The translations under genes and the position numbers were made by a program. 64,000 nt of DNA from Paragonimus westermani (Eukaryota; Platyhelminthes; Trematoda; Plagiorchiida; Troglotrematidae): contig QNGE01000773.1 in assembly GCA_008508345.1 (NCBI GenBank), positions 67,084 through 131,083 of the forward strand, written 5' to 3'. The notes under the pieces were generated by a model. It was not told the DNA's origin. It was given only the letters and a program-made list of their open reading frames with translations, and did no database searches. This document shows positions 10,384-21,738 of the stretch, piece after piece; positions within the stretch are counted from its first letter, which is position 1, and every line of letters begins with the position of its first letter.

Positions 10384-12029
10384 CTAACCAGTTGCAGTAA
10401 TGAGATTGAAACTGTTCTGTCGCTACCAAAATACGTGTCTGGGGCCTTATGGTGGTTTCCAATGAAATTTACGGACAGCCTTGACCTGTTTGCAGCCTGT
10501 GGAACCCATTACCACATACGATTCACAGAGATACCTAACATTCGGAGAAGTACTAACAGCATGCGAAGAAAGTGGACCGAGAAGAACGCACTGAGTCTAG
10601 GGAGCACACCGATTTTCGAATACTATTCCAACTCTCTTATTTGTCCACGTTCACTCGTATTGATGTGTACAGTACACCTCGTTCTAATTTTCCACATGGA
10701 TGCTTTCAGGAAGATATTTTGTTTTGGGAAATCAGGGAGACCTTATGAATTTAGAAATATCTATCATGGCTTTATTGAGCATGATATACTGCAGCAGCTT
10801 CCGTCGTGAATGCTCCAGAGGTGAGTTTGGGAGATGACGATGTTCCCCTCAAAATGAATACAAGCTCTCACACTACAGCCTATTACTTTTAAAGTACAGA
10901 GTACTTTAGAAGCCCAATTAGGGTTGGGCCCTATGTCGTGATATCTCAGAGGTATCATTTAAAATTGTTTCCGCAAACTAGTTGATCACGACCTGTTTTG
11001 TCACAGCCTTCACATTCGAATACGTCTTTCAGTTGGCTCAATTTGGAGGAAAACACTAGCCTCACCTTTCGTTTTCGTTAGAGCCCTTCTGTAATTCATA
11101 TCCTAATGTGAACCTGAACTTACACTTCAAACTTTATGATTATGAGAGCAGTGTGTTAGCACAATGTCAGTAAGCCCACACTAGCCAGATCGAACGATCG
11201 TATTCAAACGCATAACCATAACCTCGAGCAATGGTCAGCATGACCGATTACTTCAGGAAACTCATCGGAGTGGCCTTGTTCACTTCAAATAGCTGATCCG
11301 TGTTCAAGACTTTTCAGATCGTTTGACGTGACTGGCTTCACTGGACCAACTGAGAGATTTTTGTTCGACCAATACGAACATGGTCTCAGTATGAGTCTCG
11401 TACGGTCACCAGTCAAGCGTACACTTATTTCTTTTCGGGAGCGTATAACAGCTGTGGTGTCAGCTACATGTACAAGTGGTTTTTTTTCCATTAAAAGCAA
11501 ATGAGACACTTGTGCCTCGCCTCTACAAGCCTTAGGTGATTACAGGTTTTCCAGTACCTGCAATATCATTTATCCTCCATTCCATACATTCCCGATTCGC
11601 TGAAACAGTGTTATAACTTACAACGAAGAAAACCGACTTCAGCTATGGCTACTAGTAATGAGAAACTACCCTTAGGCTCTGTCACTGATGAATTCAGTGA
11701 CCAGATGATCGGAAGCTGACGTCAATCACTAAATGTCCATTTCCAGTCAAACCAATCTGATCGACTGATTGGATGAGCGAGAGCCCGAAACAACGTGGTT
11801 AGTTGGTGTCAATATAACGAAAACAACACTGAGTGCATTGACCACAATTTCAAAACCCCACCTTCTTTTCCGCTTGGTAAATACAGAACATTGAGAGCAG
11901 TGGCATAATCGCTGACTCAAACTGCAAAGGCAGATGTAGGCCAATAGCGATGCTGCAGTGTCGAAATCTGCGGTACACAGGGACGCAATTAGAACGCGCC
12001 GACGCGTGTGAACGTCAAGTTAATGCGGT
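10384..12029. other. intron, no recognised gene
   Basis: The plus-strand open frame at 10435-10809 (124 codons) has no recognisable domain. Nothing else in this stretch stands out on either strand. Confidence 0.4.
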
Positions 12030-12225
12030 TATCATCATCATGGACAGCAATACATCAGTGGTTCAAAATAATGAAAAAGCAAACCATATATATATATATA
12101 ATAGAAGGAAAAACGAAGGGGACGGGAAAGGACCTAACTATTGACTATGACTACGTCCATATTCAAACATACAGCATCAAGGTGCCTACACCCTGCACGG
12201 CATCCTAATCCCATTTTGTAGTTTC
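12030..12225 (-). repeat. dispersed ~200 bp repeat, copy A
   Basis: Read on minus, this follows the plus-strand sequence at 36605-36838 along its whole length. Shared segments include GCAGGGTGTAGGCACCTTGATG, TTTGAATATGGA.GTAGTCAT, TAGTTAGGTCC and AACCACTGATGTATTGCTGTC, and it ends in a TGATGATGAT tract. An AT dinucleotide run (about 12086-12101) sits where copy B has a pyrimidine tract. It has no coding capacity. It is an unclassified interspersed repeat, possibly a short non-autonomous element. Confidence 0.75.
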
Positions 12226-12843
12226 ATCCACTTCCGAAGAATATTTCGAGAGTATCTCGTAATCTGAGGAAGCGCAAGCAATTGCATCAGGATGTACGCT
12301 ATACTATTATCGTACGATGACGTTATGCTGTCAGTAAACAACGGTCATGGGCTAAAATCAAAACACAGATGGTTGGCTTACAAAAATAACCTCGGCGTTG
12401 GCCAAAATTCCAATCAACAGATTTTATTTTGAGTAAGAAAGGTTAAGGTGCTGTTGTTAACAACTAGTTGAACAATCACCACCACTCAATACTGCGACCA
12501 CTACCCCATTTCTTAGATCACATAATATCAAGTGCTCATGTAAGTTTACATGATCCAATTCCAGTAACAACTCTGGTGAGCATCTCGTACGTGTCCTCTT
12601 CGTCACAAGCACACGACCGTCACACCTGTAGAATTGTTTTCTGGATTTACGTGCTTTCATCACTGGAGCTTATTGGTACACGGAGTATGCACAGTTTTTG
12701 GTCACGGCCCAGGTAAAACGTCAAAGTTTACATATCTCTCGTTTAAAGTGGGAACTAGGCGCATGCGTCGGTCGAACAACTGTAACTTGTTGAATTTTGT
12801 GGGGCGGTAAACTTTAGCACAGAATCTGTACGCATTTCACGTA

Positions 12844-14258
12844 ACGTGTCTACTATGGTTAAAAAAATGGTGGAAACTAGCTGCCCTCATAATCTACTGC
12901 ACCCTACAGAAGGAATTTATTGTAACAACTTTCTTTAACAAAGTGGACACTGTTACGGAAACCTAACAGTCATGGCATCGATCAGTGCTTACTCACGGGG
13001 CTTGAGGATTATAACTGAACGTAAGTTCGACGTCAAGGTGAACAGACGGCTGTCAGAGTGGTTACCAACCAACAGCGACGTTTCACAAAGATGCATCTCA
13101 AAACTCCCTGTTGTACATTCTTATTGTTCTTCAATTGCGCAGTAGAGTCAAATCACCGATATTGCTCTACGTTGATCACACGAAACTCTGGTGAGTTCTT
13201 GAGTACTTTGAAGATGTGATAACCCTGTATAACGAATTAAACTGCCCAAACCAACAGTCCATAGACAATAACTTGCATTCCAATGTCAACAAATGTGGTC
13301 ATGCACATTCGCCACCAAAAGTGTGCTAACTAGTACGTTGGCAACATAAAGCTACCCGTGTCATCATGAGAATGAGACCTAGGGACCATGATGACAGACA
13401 GTTCAAGCCTGTCTACAAACTGTTGTCATGGCTAAAAGGGCACAAACAACCCTGAACATCTTAGGAAGAAACCGTGGAATCTTCCACCTTTGGATGTTTC
13501 CCAATAAGTTCACCTCCATAATCAGCCCATATTCGGAAACGAACATACAGGCCTCCGATCCTCATCTTTAGGAAAATTCCGTGCTTACTGGAAGTGCTAC
13601 AATACAGACCACCTAAAGAATTGTAGGCATCAGGAACATCTTGTACACAGAGATCAGCAGATTTATATCAATCCACGGTGAAATGTAGATACCACAGAAG
13701 AGATCCAACTCTTACCTGCAAAATATTCCACATTCCGAGCCATCTACTGGCGTATCCGCTCCCACTAAACGAGGATGAATGTTTAGGGGGTCACTTATTT
13801 AGGTTGAGTAGTGGAACAGGCAGGTTACTTCACAGACAGAACGGTTTGAAACTTAGGATTCGTTCACACTGCAGCGCATTGCCCAATTCCACATTCACCG
13901 CTGAGTCGGTTGAGAGTTGTAAAATATTACTCCATTGACACAAATGAAATAAAACCTACACCCTAAGGTTACTAAACGCCAATCTAGCATAGTCTCACAA
14001 GTCACTAAATAAGTATATCTAACGAACTATTGCTTCAGTGTGCTTGAGTGTTCGTTGGTGGTGTGGTTGCAGCCGGGAGCATCATTGAAGTTTCCCCTTA
14101 TTTATATCTACTCATCTTTACACTTATAAACTGACCAACGCCACTTCTCACCGACTAACACAGACAGGAGTGCACAAGCAGAAGTCTTTCTCCCTCCTCT
14201 ACGAACATATGAACTAATTACCGTTGGAAAAATAAACATTTGCTCATAACCATGTACG
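12844..14258 (+). mobile_element. LINE (CR1/Jockey-like) 3' end, right arm of an inverted pair
   Basis: This is the plus-strand counterpart of 4241-5655, carrying the same stops, frameshifts and 86-codon open tail (13678-13938). The core 12869-14218 looks identical to the left core, with no indel anywhere (constant coordinate sum). The last ~40 bp at the outer end and ~25 bp at the inner end are only about 80% alike. A stretch at 13561-13620 also reads as a zinc-knuckle-like peptide in another frame, but the RT frame explains it better. The shared lesions exclude two independently decayed copies without later homogenisation or duplication. Confidence 0.8.
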
Positions 14259-14708
14259 GAATATTGGCGCTTTCCATATTTTTAATGGTAATCTGGGATG
14301 CGGTTTCTATATTGCTATCGAAATATCAAAGCCAGTGAACTGGTCTTCATAAATCTGATGCTTTTCGGAGGTGTTTCAGGATGTGTGGTCGCAATCAGGT
14401 ACGTTGTATGTTTCCACGAACGATGTTATACCTGTGAACACACCATTATGCTCACTCTTCATTCGGTTACCCTGTAGACTCAGCTGTATGGTTTGTGTGT
14501 CGTGCACAAATCGCACAGGTTAATTTACCTTTCAGATACTGTCCACTTGTAGTTGCTTTACTAGTGGAAACAACGACTTCGAAGATTTGCATCAAATTTA
14601 TCTAGATTCAATGGTTACTTCTAGAATAATGCCGTTTGTTAGAGACAACGCAGTGACGCTTGCACACGGGTTTGGCTTCAACAAAATTGATGAACACAAT
14701 GTGCTTAC

Positions 14709-15124
14709 CATATTGTTCAGCTGTTCGAACAAATGGTTCGGATTGGCGGCCAATTCGTCTGCAATGGGTACTGTGTATATCCAATAATTGTGTGGTTTTG
14801 GATGGGTGGCTAGACTGATGTAGACTTGGTGACCTTGACAGTCGATGCTGAGTTTTAGTCCCTCTGAAGGCTCGGCTGCAGTTGATACGTGAACGTTTGG
14901 TGAGGCATTGTTCTTATTTCGAAGCCGTCTTGATTTTGACCAGTCACTTATAGAGGTACGTTGTCTTTGGCGGCTGTCCAACAATTTACTCCACGTACGC
15001 CGGCGCACTCGGGCAGAATTCTGAAGGATTCCTGGTATGATTGGTCTACCTTCTACACTATGATCAGGATTGCGGAATGTTCCAGTAGACATTTTCAGGA
15101 TTTGTGTTAATCTTGTTTCGAATT
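14709..15124 (-). CDS. exon of the large minus-strand gene
   Basis: This 416 bp exon has strong signals. The acceptor is a CTTTTTTTCAG tract at 15125-15135 and the donor is ATG|GTAAGC at 14708. The frame is open for 138 codons. The first half is basic and polar (RVRRRTWSKLLDSRQRQR, KSRRLRNKNN). The second half, LKLSIDCQGHQVYISLA then PHNYWIYTVPIADELAANP, resembles the (E)YTIYLIP segment that lies between the exons matched at 25.8 and 10.4 kb in FRAS1/FREM proteins. The basic insert is not typical of vertebrate relatives. The exon call is good and the family link is weaker. Confidence 0.6.
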
Positions 15125-18100
15125 CTGAAAAAAAGCAAGGTTTCATTTGGCCAAACTCTTGAATGGTCATGGTGTACAGCAACCTACTAAGGAGCTGTGC
15201 TTGATTAGAGCGTTTTATCGCCCTGGCTTTGAGCTAATATATCGAAGTGAATCATGAAATGAGCGCATTGTTCCAAAATAGGTTCCTTCGGTGTAATCTT
15301 TCCTGTAAACTTCAACCCCACATACACACACCGATTCTGTCTGATGGCACAAGACATTTGTTGGCACATGGTCGTGCTTTAAAAAGTGCTTCGAGTACCA
15401 GGCTGAAAATTCACATATCGGGTGTAGCGTAGCACGATTTTATTCGATTTGCTTTGATTTGACTAGGACAAGGATGATACCGGTACTTTCCCCACTTTCC
15501 GGGGTGTTCAGATGTCATAATCAGCGGTTGCACTGTCATAATCAGAAATGGTTTGATGTGAGATATTAAAATTCGGTTTTATCATAGTTACCACGTACTA
15601 AAACAGCTGCTTTGAATATTATGGATCAGAAAAGATGTGTTCAAAGTAAACTGAACATCATTCATAACTGGTTACAACTATGGTATTTTTACAGTTTGAT
15701 CCGTTTATTTTGAAGTGGACCATTAAATCTAAGCTGCGTTGTTTTTAAGTACCACCATGATTAAAAGCAACCAGAATTGGAACTTCAGTTCAGGTTCACA
15801 CGAGGCAACCTCTGTGTCGTTGATCCTCAATTTAGTTTGACCGAATTGTCCCATCGAAACATTCAGGTGCGCGCTAATGAGGGACAGTCCGGCTTTCTTT
15901 GTTGTACCCTACTTGAAAGATCGAAGACTGGCGATAAACTTCTGCAAGTCTGGAGATGTAACACTACATTGCTTTGGGAAAGTTAGTATACATTTTGAGT
16001 ACACTTAAATATGTTGGTCTGTCTCGAAGCGCACTTCTGTTGATAAAGTGAAAGCCTCTCTGAGGCTTAAGCATAACAACAATTCTTAGCCTTTTGCACT
16101 AGTGACCCCCTAAAAAATTCAGGGTTTACATCGGTGATATCTTCGTTGATTGAGCTTAGTCGAAAAACATCACTAGGTGTCTGTGGTAGTTGGCACATGC
16201 TAGACTTTCTTAAAAGCATTAATTAAGCCGTAGTTTGTCTAGAGCACCCAGGACAGTGCTATCTGTAGCCTGATTGAAGCCGGGCCTCCAAATTTGAAGA
16301 GTTGTTGAGACTTTATCTTGACAAGCGTTGCAGTAAGTTTATTTCAAGTGGAATCCGAGTTGTGTCTAAAGGGGACCCACACGGAGACTGCGAAACTGTA
16401 GGAAACGTTGTCAAAGGCGCCGATAGTTGACTGAACTGCTGTTAGAAGTGTGCGGTTTAGCGTTCTTGACATCATATCAGGTTGTGAATAGTTTGGCTAT
16501 TTGGGTTGCAGACCATCTTGCTGACACTTGATTTATTGATGTCTCGAAATGAAACGTAGCGTAAAGGCTTTTTGGTGTACTTGGTATCAAGGACACTGAG
16601 GCACTTGGGAGCTTATGTATTGCGTTCACCATACCCCCTACATAGTATGGTGTAAGATTTGACAGATTCTAGACGCTTTTAGACATTTACGCCTCAGCTA
16701 ACTTAGCCAAATCACTTTGTGCTTAAAAGCAAAAAGACGTTTCACTGAAACAGGGCGAACTTGACATAGATAAACGTGTGATCAGCGGTTGGAGAGACGC
16801 TCCATAAAGATATGCCTTGACTGAAGCAACCGGACCAAAGATGACTGGTGATTATGGGTTCACTCAGAGCACAATACTTATCAGGCAATTGGGTCAACAG
16901 GTAGCCAGTAGAGTTTGGAGAGCTTTAAGTTAGTAGAACATTACCAGCACAGCTCGGCAACAACTTTTCATTGCTGGCTGATGGACAAGTATTACGTTGT
17001 GCCGTGTGTTTTATGCGGAAGTATGATGAGCTGCCTATAGAATTTATAACAGACCTGAACTAGGTTAGTTTGTCAAACTAATCTGCTCAGTATCGTAGGA
17101 ACAGAATGACTACTGCATTGACTTGCACACGTAAAACACATTCAACAGCACCTGATCGTTGTAGTATTAGTAAACGAGGACACGATCGGGTTATCGTTTT
17201 GATGTAAGACTAAGCAGGATTTAGCTGGTTTAGTCTGATTTCTTACTAACTGGACACGTGAACTGATCAGTGTACTTGATATGCACGCCTTCGGTTGACT
17301 TTTATTATCCATCTTTAAGAGCGGGTTGTTCAACTTTTTTAACACGTGCTTAAATATGTCGTTTCGTAAGTTTACAGCCCGTTTTGATTAATTCCGCAAA
17401 ACAGGTCCTAGAAATGTCCAGTTATTATAAGTGCCGAATGTTTTAATTATTGTTAATCACTAAAAACACTAAAGCGAATGACTTCAGAACTTGCTGCTTG
17501 CAGACAAGGTATAACAAATCTGTTTTGGGGTTTTTCCTCACATTGAACACGGTTCTATTTATGTACTGTCTTGTCTGGTGCTAACTAGGTGAATCACAAT
17601 GAAATCACCGGACCCAGGTGTTGATTGTCATAACGCTCATTCTCCGGCGTTTGAACTCCAATTGCTGAGGTGTATACAGAAATCGACGACAGCTTTCTGC
17701 AGCCATTCTACAAGTTATTCCAAATCGAAAGCGTTCAAGTAAATTCTTTTTTTTTGTAGCGAAACCGTGACCGTTTCGAGAAATTAATTTGTGGCCGTGC
17801 GATCGCCAGAAACCGATTGGAACAGTGTGATAAAAAGTACAACGTAATATCGGATGATACAACTAGGATTTTGAAAGGATTTGTTGTGGGGTTGAGTACA
17901 GCAATTGCTTAACACGACATGAACAGACTAAAAATACATATCAGGCAAATTTTTAAGAGCTGGGAATTTATCAGCTCATTAATACTTTAATCGCAGTTCA
18001 TCTGGTGATTCATGTTGGCACATCAGCACACACAAAGCGAATTGTCAGCTTACTGTTGATGAACGATGTGTGAATCTACTGGTGCTTTCAATGTTCGCTG

Positions 18101-20101
18101 ATTCTGATTTCTCATTTCAGATTACCTGAGATTCGTGGACAGTGCAAAAAGCTGGACTACTGGGGAAACCGATATGTTTTTGGTTGATGCTTATTCCACA
18201 TTATGATTGATTGAGGTGTATTTCACGCCTCACTCTGTTTATCAACTGTCTCACTTAGATGTTCAGTCATGCAGTTCATTTAGCAGCAAAAGTTGTTAAT
18301 TCAAGTGCTCCTGATTTGTGATGGTCGTCTGCCTATTGTACAATAATCAGAAATCTTATACTATCATGTCCAGCCTTGTTTGCATTGGTAACTTCGAACC
18401 AAGCGGTCCAAATTGACTAGGCTTAGTATGTTACCCGTGTGATCTTATCGATAAACGTGACCAGTAGTAGTGGAACCTAGAGTTCTCACTCATACCCATA
18501 AATGAGAATACAATGAGCGTCATAAGATGTATGCAAAATCCATGGTAATGCAGAATGGAGTATACAACAAATTCAGTAAACTGCGGAATTAGGCGATGGC
18601 GGTTTAAGGGTTGACACTTCGTGACGAACAACTCATTCCTTATGAAATTGACCGAACTGAAATGACCGTCCACTTTCCTCATAATACCTTTGTGAATGTG
18701 CTTGAGATGGACGTGTAACTCGCCTTACTGAAATGAGGAATTTCAAAAACTTTTCAGGCATGAGTCTACTTTCGAACTATACACGCGATAGCTAATCCCC
18801 CCCTAATTTTTTTAAATTCATATAAGTATAAACACAAATATGTGGTTATGCATATGTAAGTGTACATACATTGGATAGCATGTCTTTTTATAACTGTCCT
18901 CCGTTGTAACCCCTTTGTTCGTCTATAAAAAATATTCGACATTTCGCGAGCATGATGTCATTACAAGTGCACAGACTGAGAACGAGTTTATGCGAACCAT
19001 TTGGGGAGTAGTTACTCGGTGTAGTTGGTGGCTAGTTTACAAGTTAGTTCTGCCGTTTATCTCGGACTCAGTAGAGTTGGCATATCAATGCGCGGAGATT
19101 CAGTCTGTCTCAGAGGCTCAGATTACATTACACTTTTGGTAGACAAAGCATAGTAATTAGTACCCTTACCGTAGCAGCACATATAAAACAATGTTTAAAG
19201 CAATATTTTGCCCACTAGGAGGGACAATTTTGTGGAATTAAAAAGAGTTGCAAAATTCAGTCAATTTTGTTCTGTTTTGGTTTAATTTAGGAGAAGAAAA
19301 ATACATCCTTTTTAGACACCTTGCGGCGTGCTGACTGAATCGGTGCCTTTGAAAGAACATTCCAATGTTTCGGCTGGTTTCTTTACTCTGACTTGAGGAC
19401 GGGGACTTCAAACGTGCCCAGTGACTATGACACAATAACAGTTGTCTTATAGATCTTGCTCTGGCTCAGTAAGTGCCTTCATCTTGATAAAAATATAATT
19501 TACACATAAATGTCGACTGTCATCCTACCAAATTCATTGTCACCATAAGAGGAAGTACTTACATAAATTACTTCGTTACCCTTCAAAAGGGACATATGGG
19601 GGGCAAAACTGAGTAATTGTTGTCGAGCATATGTTGTCTCCTGCCTTCTTGCAAAATAGCACATCACACCTGTTTACTCCAATAGGTTGACATTAGGGTT
19701 AGAGAACCATGTGTGATGAAGTATAGGCATGCTCACAACATTTTTTGTGTCTCCGTAGTACTTTCACTGTCTGCCGACTAACAGGTGGAGTTATGCATGT
19801 GAGCGTTAGAAAACTATGTTCCATGGCGCGTCAACGTCACAAAGATAATAAACGCATAAACGTATATACAATTTTGTATAGTAATGTGCTAAATTGTCAG
19901 ATCACTGCGAGGATAATGCAGAAAATTTTTATGTGAGGTGAAACCAGTTCGTTTCAACGAAATTGATGACGGACACCGAGGGTGACAGTATGATCAAGTA
20001 GAACTGTATATGATGTGCGGGATTACAATCAAGAACTTGCGTCTTATAGCGTTTTGTGGTTCTTTCTGCATGGATGAAGTGGTTTCGAACTAGCAACTTA
20101 C
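15125..20101. other. long intron, no recognised feature
   Basis: Open frames at 17605-17862, 18431-18682 and 19238-19435 (minus) and 18915-19142 (plus) were read. The 19238-19435 frame has a fair acceptor and a GCAAG|GTGTCT donor, but it does not match the phase of the exon at 20102-20262, so I do not call it. No repeat was recognised. Confidence 0.4.
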
Positions 20102-20262
20102 TGGTGCGGTATGCTTTCTGTGGACCACCATAGTGACTGTTCGTGAAAACTGACAATCGTCCAACAGGTTGTCCGGATTGAAATTTCAAACGGTCACTGT
20201 CTAGCCACATTCGATACTCTCCTGGGTTTTTGATCGTATGATTACACAATGCGAGCATATGA
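20102..20262 (-). CDS. exon of the large minus-strand gene
   Basis: A 161 bp exon lies between an AAAACAG acceptor and a strong ACCA|GTAAGTT donor. It takes one base to complete the codon left open by the exon ending at 20424, and the joined frame stays open. The peptide includes KNPGEYRMWLDSDRLKFQSG and FTNSHYGGPQKAYRT. No domain was recognised. The phase fit with its upstream neighbour is the main support. Confidence 0.55.
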
Positions 20263-20423
20263 CTGTTTTGGACAGAATGTTCACAAACTAAGGGTTTTTC
20301 AAGATAGTCAGTTGATCTAGAGATGAAACAGAGAAAAATATTATGCTGCTGGTTTCATGAACTGGATATGAACGTAGTGAATCCATCACAATATTTTTTT
20401 CTTCGCAAGGTAGGGAAACTTAC

Positions 20424-20745
20424 CTCAGTAGACGGTATACATGAAGTTTGTAAAAATTCGGTCTTCCATTTCCCGGAAGTCGGCACGGCTGGTAAAACAA
20501 TTGCATTGATTGATTGTGGTACTTGACCCAATTCATCACGAAATCCACATTCCACAGAACGGAATAGGCCGTTGGACTTCTTAAGGTGACTTCGTATATG
20601 GCTCGCCGTGCCTTGCAGCGCCGTACGGGGTTTTCAATCACGTATACTGCAAATGCGGTGCTCAGATCCACACGGGCGTTAACCGCATAGACGTTGATGA
20701 AGAGTTTGGATGAAGTCTTCGATCCCAGGGCTGGCAACAGGGATG
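20424..20745 (-). CDS. exon of the large minus-strand gene
   Basis: This 322 bp exon has an acceptor after CTACCTCCGTCATTAG and a consensus donor CTGAG|GTAAGT. The other two minus frames close quickly. The peptide has KLFINVYAVNARVDLSTAF, AVYVIENPVRRCKARRAIYE, YSVLWNVDFVMNW and ends KLHVYRLL. Its alternating hydrophobic pattern suggests beta strands of an extracellular domain. No exact domain is assigned. It joins 20102-20262 across a 161 bp intron in phase. Confidence 0.6.
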
Positions 20746-21565
20746 CTAATGACGGAGGTAGCTTAACCTATTGCGAACAAAGACAGGGTTTGAATAGTCT
20801 CTGTATTGCCAAACAGCCAAAGTGTGAACGTTAATTTATTTCTTAGGGTATATGTGCAACTTAATAACTGCAGCCATTTATCACCTCTGCACCAAACAAA
20901 CGACACAACACAAAATGACAGTATTGCTAATGATGAGATCTTGCTCAACTGTATGAATGCCGCCCAAAACAGCTAGTTCAACACTTCAACATGCAACCTT
21001 TGAAAACTGAGCATTAGTCGTGTGAAAAACGTATTGAACAGTAAAACTTGATGCATCAAGACTAAGCCGATCACATAAACTGGCAGAAAGTAAGTGACGT
21101 CGAGAAAAGGTTACAAATGGAATCAACTTTATAGATGCACTTCCAAGGCCCAGTTGATTTGGATTCCTCATCCTAATCGTTGGTTGGACCTGTTGAATTC
21201 GGATAGATCCAAAACTACGCTCATAGTGTGCTGAGTGGAATAGAGGCATATCGTTGAACAACATCGGTTGCTTGTGGCATTTCTTATTGATTTGGACTAA
21301 ATAGTAAGAGAAGATAATAACAAATAGAACACCATTCAATGAAAGTTGTGTGCGACCTAACAAATTGGAATTATGACTGATAATAGGCAAGGCAGGTTGA
21401 CAGTGAGGTTGGAGATGGTCGGTCACTGCGCTACCATAAAGCGTGATGCATTCAGTCACATAGATCCCTCTAGTTAAGCAGAGGCGATGTATTATTAGCT
21501 GACTCAGTCGACTAGGTTGGATGTGTGCTGAGAACTCATGAACGCCGTTTGCCCCGAGAGCATAC

Positions 21566-21738
21566 CAATGGCAACACTGTAAGTCCATGCAGAAGGCTCC
21601 AGACCAAATTGCGTTCACGTTTCCTGTCGACCACCCTGAGTCGTGATTCTGTGATGCAGAGTCGACCGGAGTTTAAATGTTCAAGCATGTTGCCGCTGTT
21701 GGTCAGTTGTAAGTGTGGCATGTCGTCAGTAAAGGTAA
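21566..21738 (-). CDS. exon of the large minus-strand gene
   Basis: A 173 bp exon has a CTTCTGCAG acceptor and a TTG|GTATGC donor. The peptide is TFTDDMPHLQLTNSGNMLEH followed by LNSGRLCITESRLRVVDRK and NLVWSLLHG. On its own this looks like the start of a CSPG repeat (DD..P.L..N, then IT...L...D). Its place after the Calx-beta-like exons fits better with the post-Calx C-terminal region, so the domain stays open. It ends in phase 0 and does not join 20745 directly, so an exon between them is missing. Confidence 0.5.

Noticed and set aside
13571..13625. Retroviral-type zinc knuckle (WKCYNTDHLKNC-like)
   Set aside because: It appears in a frame different from the LINE frame, lacks the first cysteine, and the LINE assignment explains the whole region.
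13678..13938. Identical 86-codon ORF in both LINE arms as a conserved novel gene
   Set aside because: The peptide matches the closing part of CR1/Jockey LINE ORFs and sits at the end of a decayed RT. The identity comes from the inverted duplication or conversion, not from gene conservation.
20986..21618. 210-codon minus-strand open frame
   Set aside because: It is the longest frame in the window, but its first part is the wrong frame of the exon at 21566-21738. The rest lacks recognisable domains or a consistent set of splice sites. It may hide one missing exon but is not a gene as it stands.
21566..21738. Firm CSPG repeat call
   Set aside because: The motif fits a CSPG repeat, but the position downstream of Calx-beta-like exons contradicts the usual domain order, so the domain was left open.
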